DNA of 5,667 nt from an uncultured Lachnospiraceae bacterium (lineage in GTDB: Bacteria; Bacillota; Clostridia; Lachnospirales; Lachnospiraceae). Positions 5,045 to 5,667 of this stretch are shown in pieces. How positions within the stretch are numbered: position 1 is the stretch's first letter; each line of letters starts with the position of its first letter. The position numbers were made by a program, and so were the translations under genes. The notes under the pieces are model-generated. The model was not told where the DNA came from, did no database searches, and saw only the letters and a program-made list of their open reading frames with translations. Location of the stretch: NCBI GenBank assembly GCA_905236275.1, contig CAJOPI010000341.1, positions 1 through 5,667 of the forward strand, read 5' to 3'.

Positions 5045-5667
5045 ATTTTTCCTTTGAAATGCCTGCCAGTAAATTTTTGGATTTATAGATTCTGTTTGTT
5101 ACCATGCTTTTCTGAGCAATGGCAGCGTTTATAAATTTCCCTAAGAAAGTATCCTTTTTTTCTTCCTTTGACGCATATATATAAGCCTTCTGGTATTTTT
5201 CAAGATCAAAATCTTCTATTTTCTGTCCTGACAATTCTTCTCCGAATTTCTTCCAGTCCTCTGAAGCATTTAACTGTCTTTTTGCAAGAATTTCCTTTAT
5301 TCTGTCTTTGTATTCAGTTATTGCTTCAAAATCATAACTGTCTTTTTCAAAATATAAAATATTGCCCCTTAAATATTTCATTGCGTATATCATCTGACAA
5401 AAAGCTTTAAGATAGTCTGCAGGATTATCTTTAATTATGTCCCTGTATTCACCCCACGCCGGCAGATATCGGTATCTTGCAAAACTATAGTCAGGCAGGT
5501 GTCCTGCTCTCCCATGTCCCAGATTCATTATGGTATTCTCATCATGCTGCGTGAGTGTATTGGTATATATACTGTTAACAATATCATCCTCCTGAGAAGC
5601 GGTATGACGGAATTTTATTGCTTTTTCAAAAAAACGATCACCATTTTTTAAAATCTCATAAAACTCA
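5019..5667 (-). CDS. Unrecognised, probably soluble protein with GHGRAGHLPDY motif; 5' end outside window
   Basis: The frame stays open from the TGA at 5021-5019 to the right edge, giving about 216 C-terminal residues of a longer protein. A Met at 5528-5526 is not the likely start, because the same frame continues upstream for 46 more codons (..QEDDIVNSIYTNTLTQHDENTI) with protein-like composition. The most distinctive stretch is LGHGRAGHLPDYSFARYRYLPAW, placed as in DUF6765-type proteins as I remember them, where a His-rich GHG-x-x-GH-x-PD segment occurs; this match is tentative. The two His and one Asp could bind metal. The remainder is helical and charged, ending in a Lys-rich tail (YDKNKKNY). 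There are no membrane segments or signal in the visible part. It overlaps the downstream membrane-protein gene by 26 bases, suggesting a shared transcript. No function is assigned. Confidence 0.75.
   Translation of the reverse strand, partial: EFYEILKNGDRFFEKAIKFRHTASQEDDIVNSIYTNTLTQHDENTIMNLGHGRAGHLPDYSFARYRYLPAWGEYRDIIKDNPADYLKAFCQMIYAMKYLRGNILYFEKDSYDFEAITEYKDRIKEILAKRQLNASEDWKKFGEELSGQKIEDFDLEKYQKAYIYASKEEKKDTFLGKFINAAIAQKSMVTNRIYKSKNLLAGISKEKYDKNKKNY

Noticed and set aside
5168..5410. Plus-strand open frame of 80 codons inside the right-edge gene
   Set aside because: The opposite strand is open through the entire region with the GHG-motif protein; this frame is antisense noise.

Overview
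The window looks like an ordinary chromosomal segment of a Gram-positive, low-GC Firmicute, most likely an anaerobic gut or rumen Clostridia member of the Lachnospiraceae (Butyrivibrio/Roseburia-like). The clues are AT-rich DNA, strong GGAGG-type ribosome binding sites, an amino-acid-binding lipoprotein with a lipobox and a Ser/Ala/Glu-rich tether, and secreted peptidoglycan hydrolases. The taxon is inferred from style, not from a marker gene.

Plus strand, left part (1-1847). The window opens in the last 58 codons of an M15-type D,D-carboxypeptidase/L,D-endopeptidase, read in frame 3; the ATG-initiated frame at position 1 is a shadow. Next comes a secreted single-domain N-acetylmuramoyl-L-alanine amidase (293-955) with its own sigma-A-like promoter and a GTG start. 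A GC-rich hairpin terminator follows, and then a cytoplasmic alpha/beta-hydrolase of the acetyl-xylan-esterase-like family (1032-1847). The two wall hydrolases cut different bonds of peptidoglycan. The esterase probably belongs to carbohydrate deacetylation and is not obviously linked to them.

Plus strand, middle (1887-4315). This is a complete polar amino acid ABC importer operon: promoter (TTGACG-17-TTTAAT), substrate-binding lipoprotein, one HisM-type permease, a GlnQ-type ATPase whose start overlaps the permease end by 14 bases, and a strong terminator. The lipoprotein captures an amino acid outside the membrane, a permease dimer forms the channel, and an ATPase dimer powers import.

Minus strand, right part (4374-5667). 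Two genes converge on the transporter operon. An incomplete gene enters from the right edge; its product is unrecognised, with a GHGRAGHLPDY motif resembling DUF6765-type proteins. It overlaps by 26 bases a six-helix membrane protein resembling the DUF308/HdeD group. A perfect 17-bp inverted repeat followed by a T-run on the minus strand probably terminates this pair. The roughly 250-bp convergent region between the two operons holds these terminators and no gene.

I see no CRISPR, mobile element, tRNA/rRNA, riboswitch or defence system. The least explained item is the overlapping minus-strand pair.
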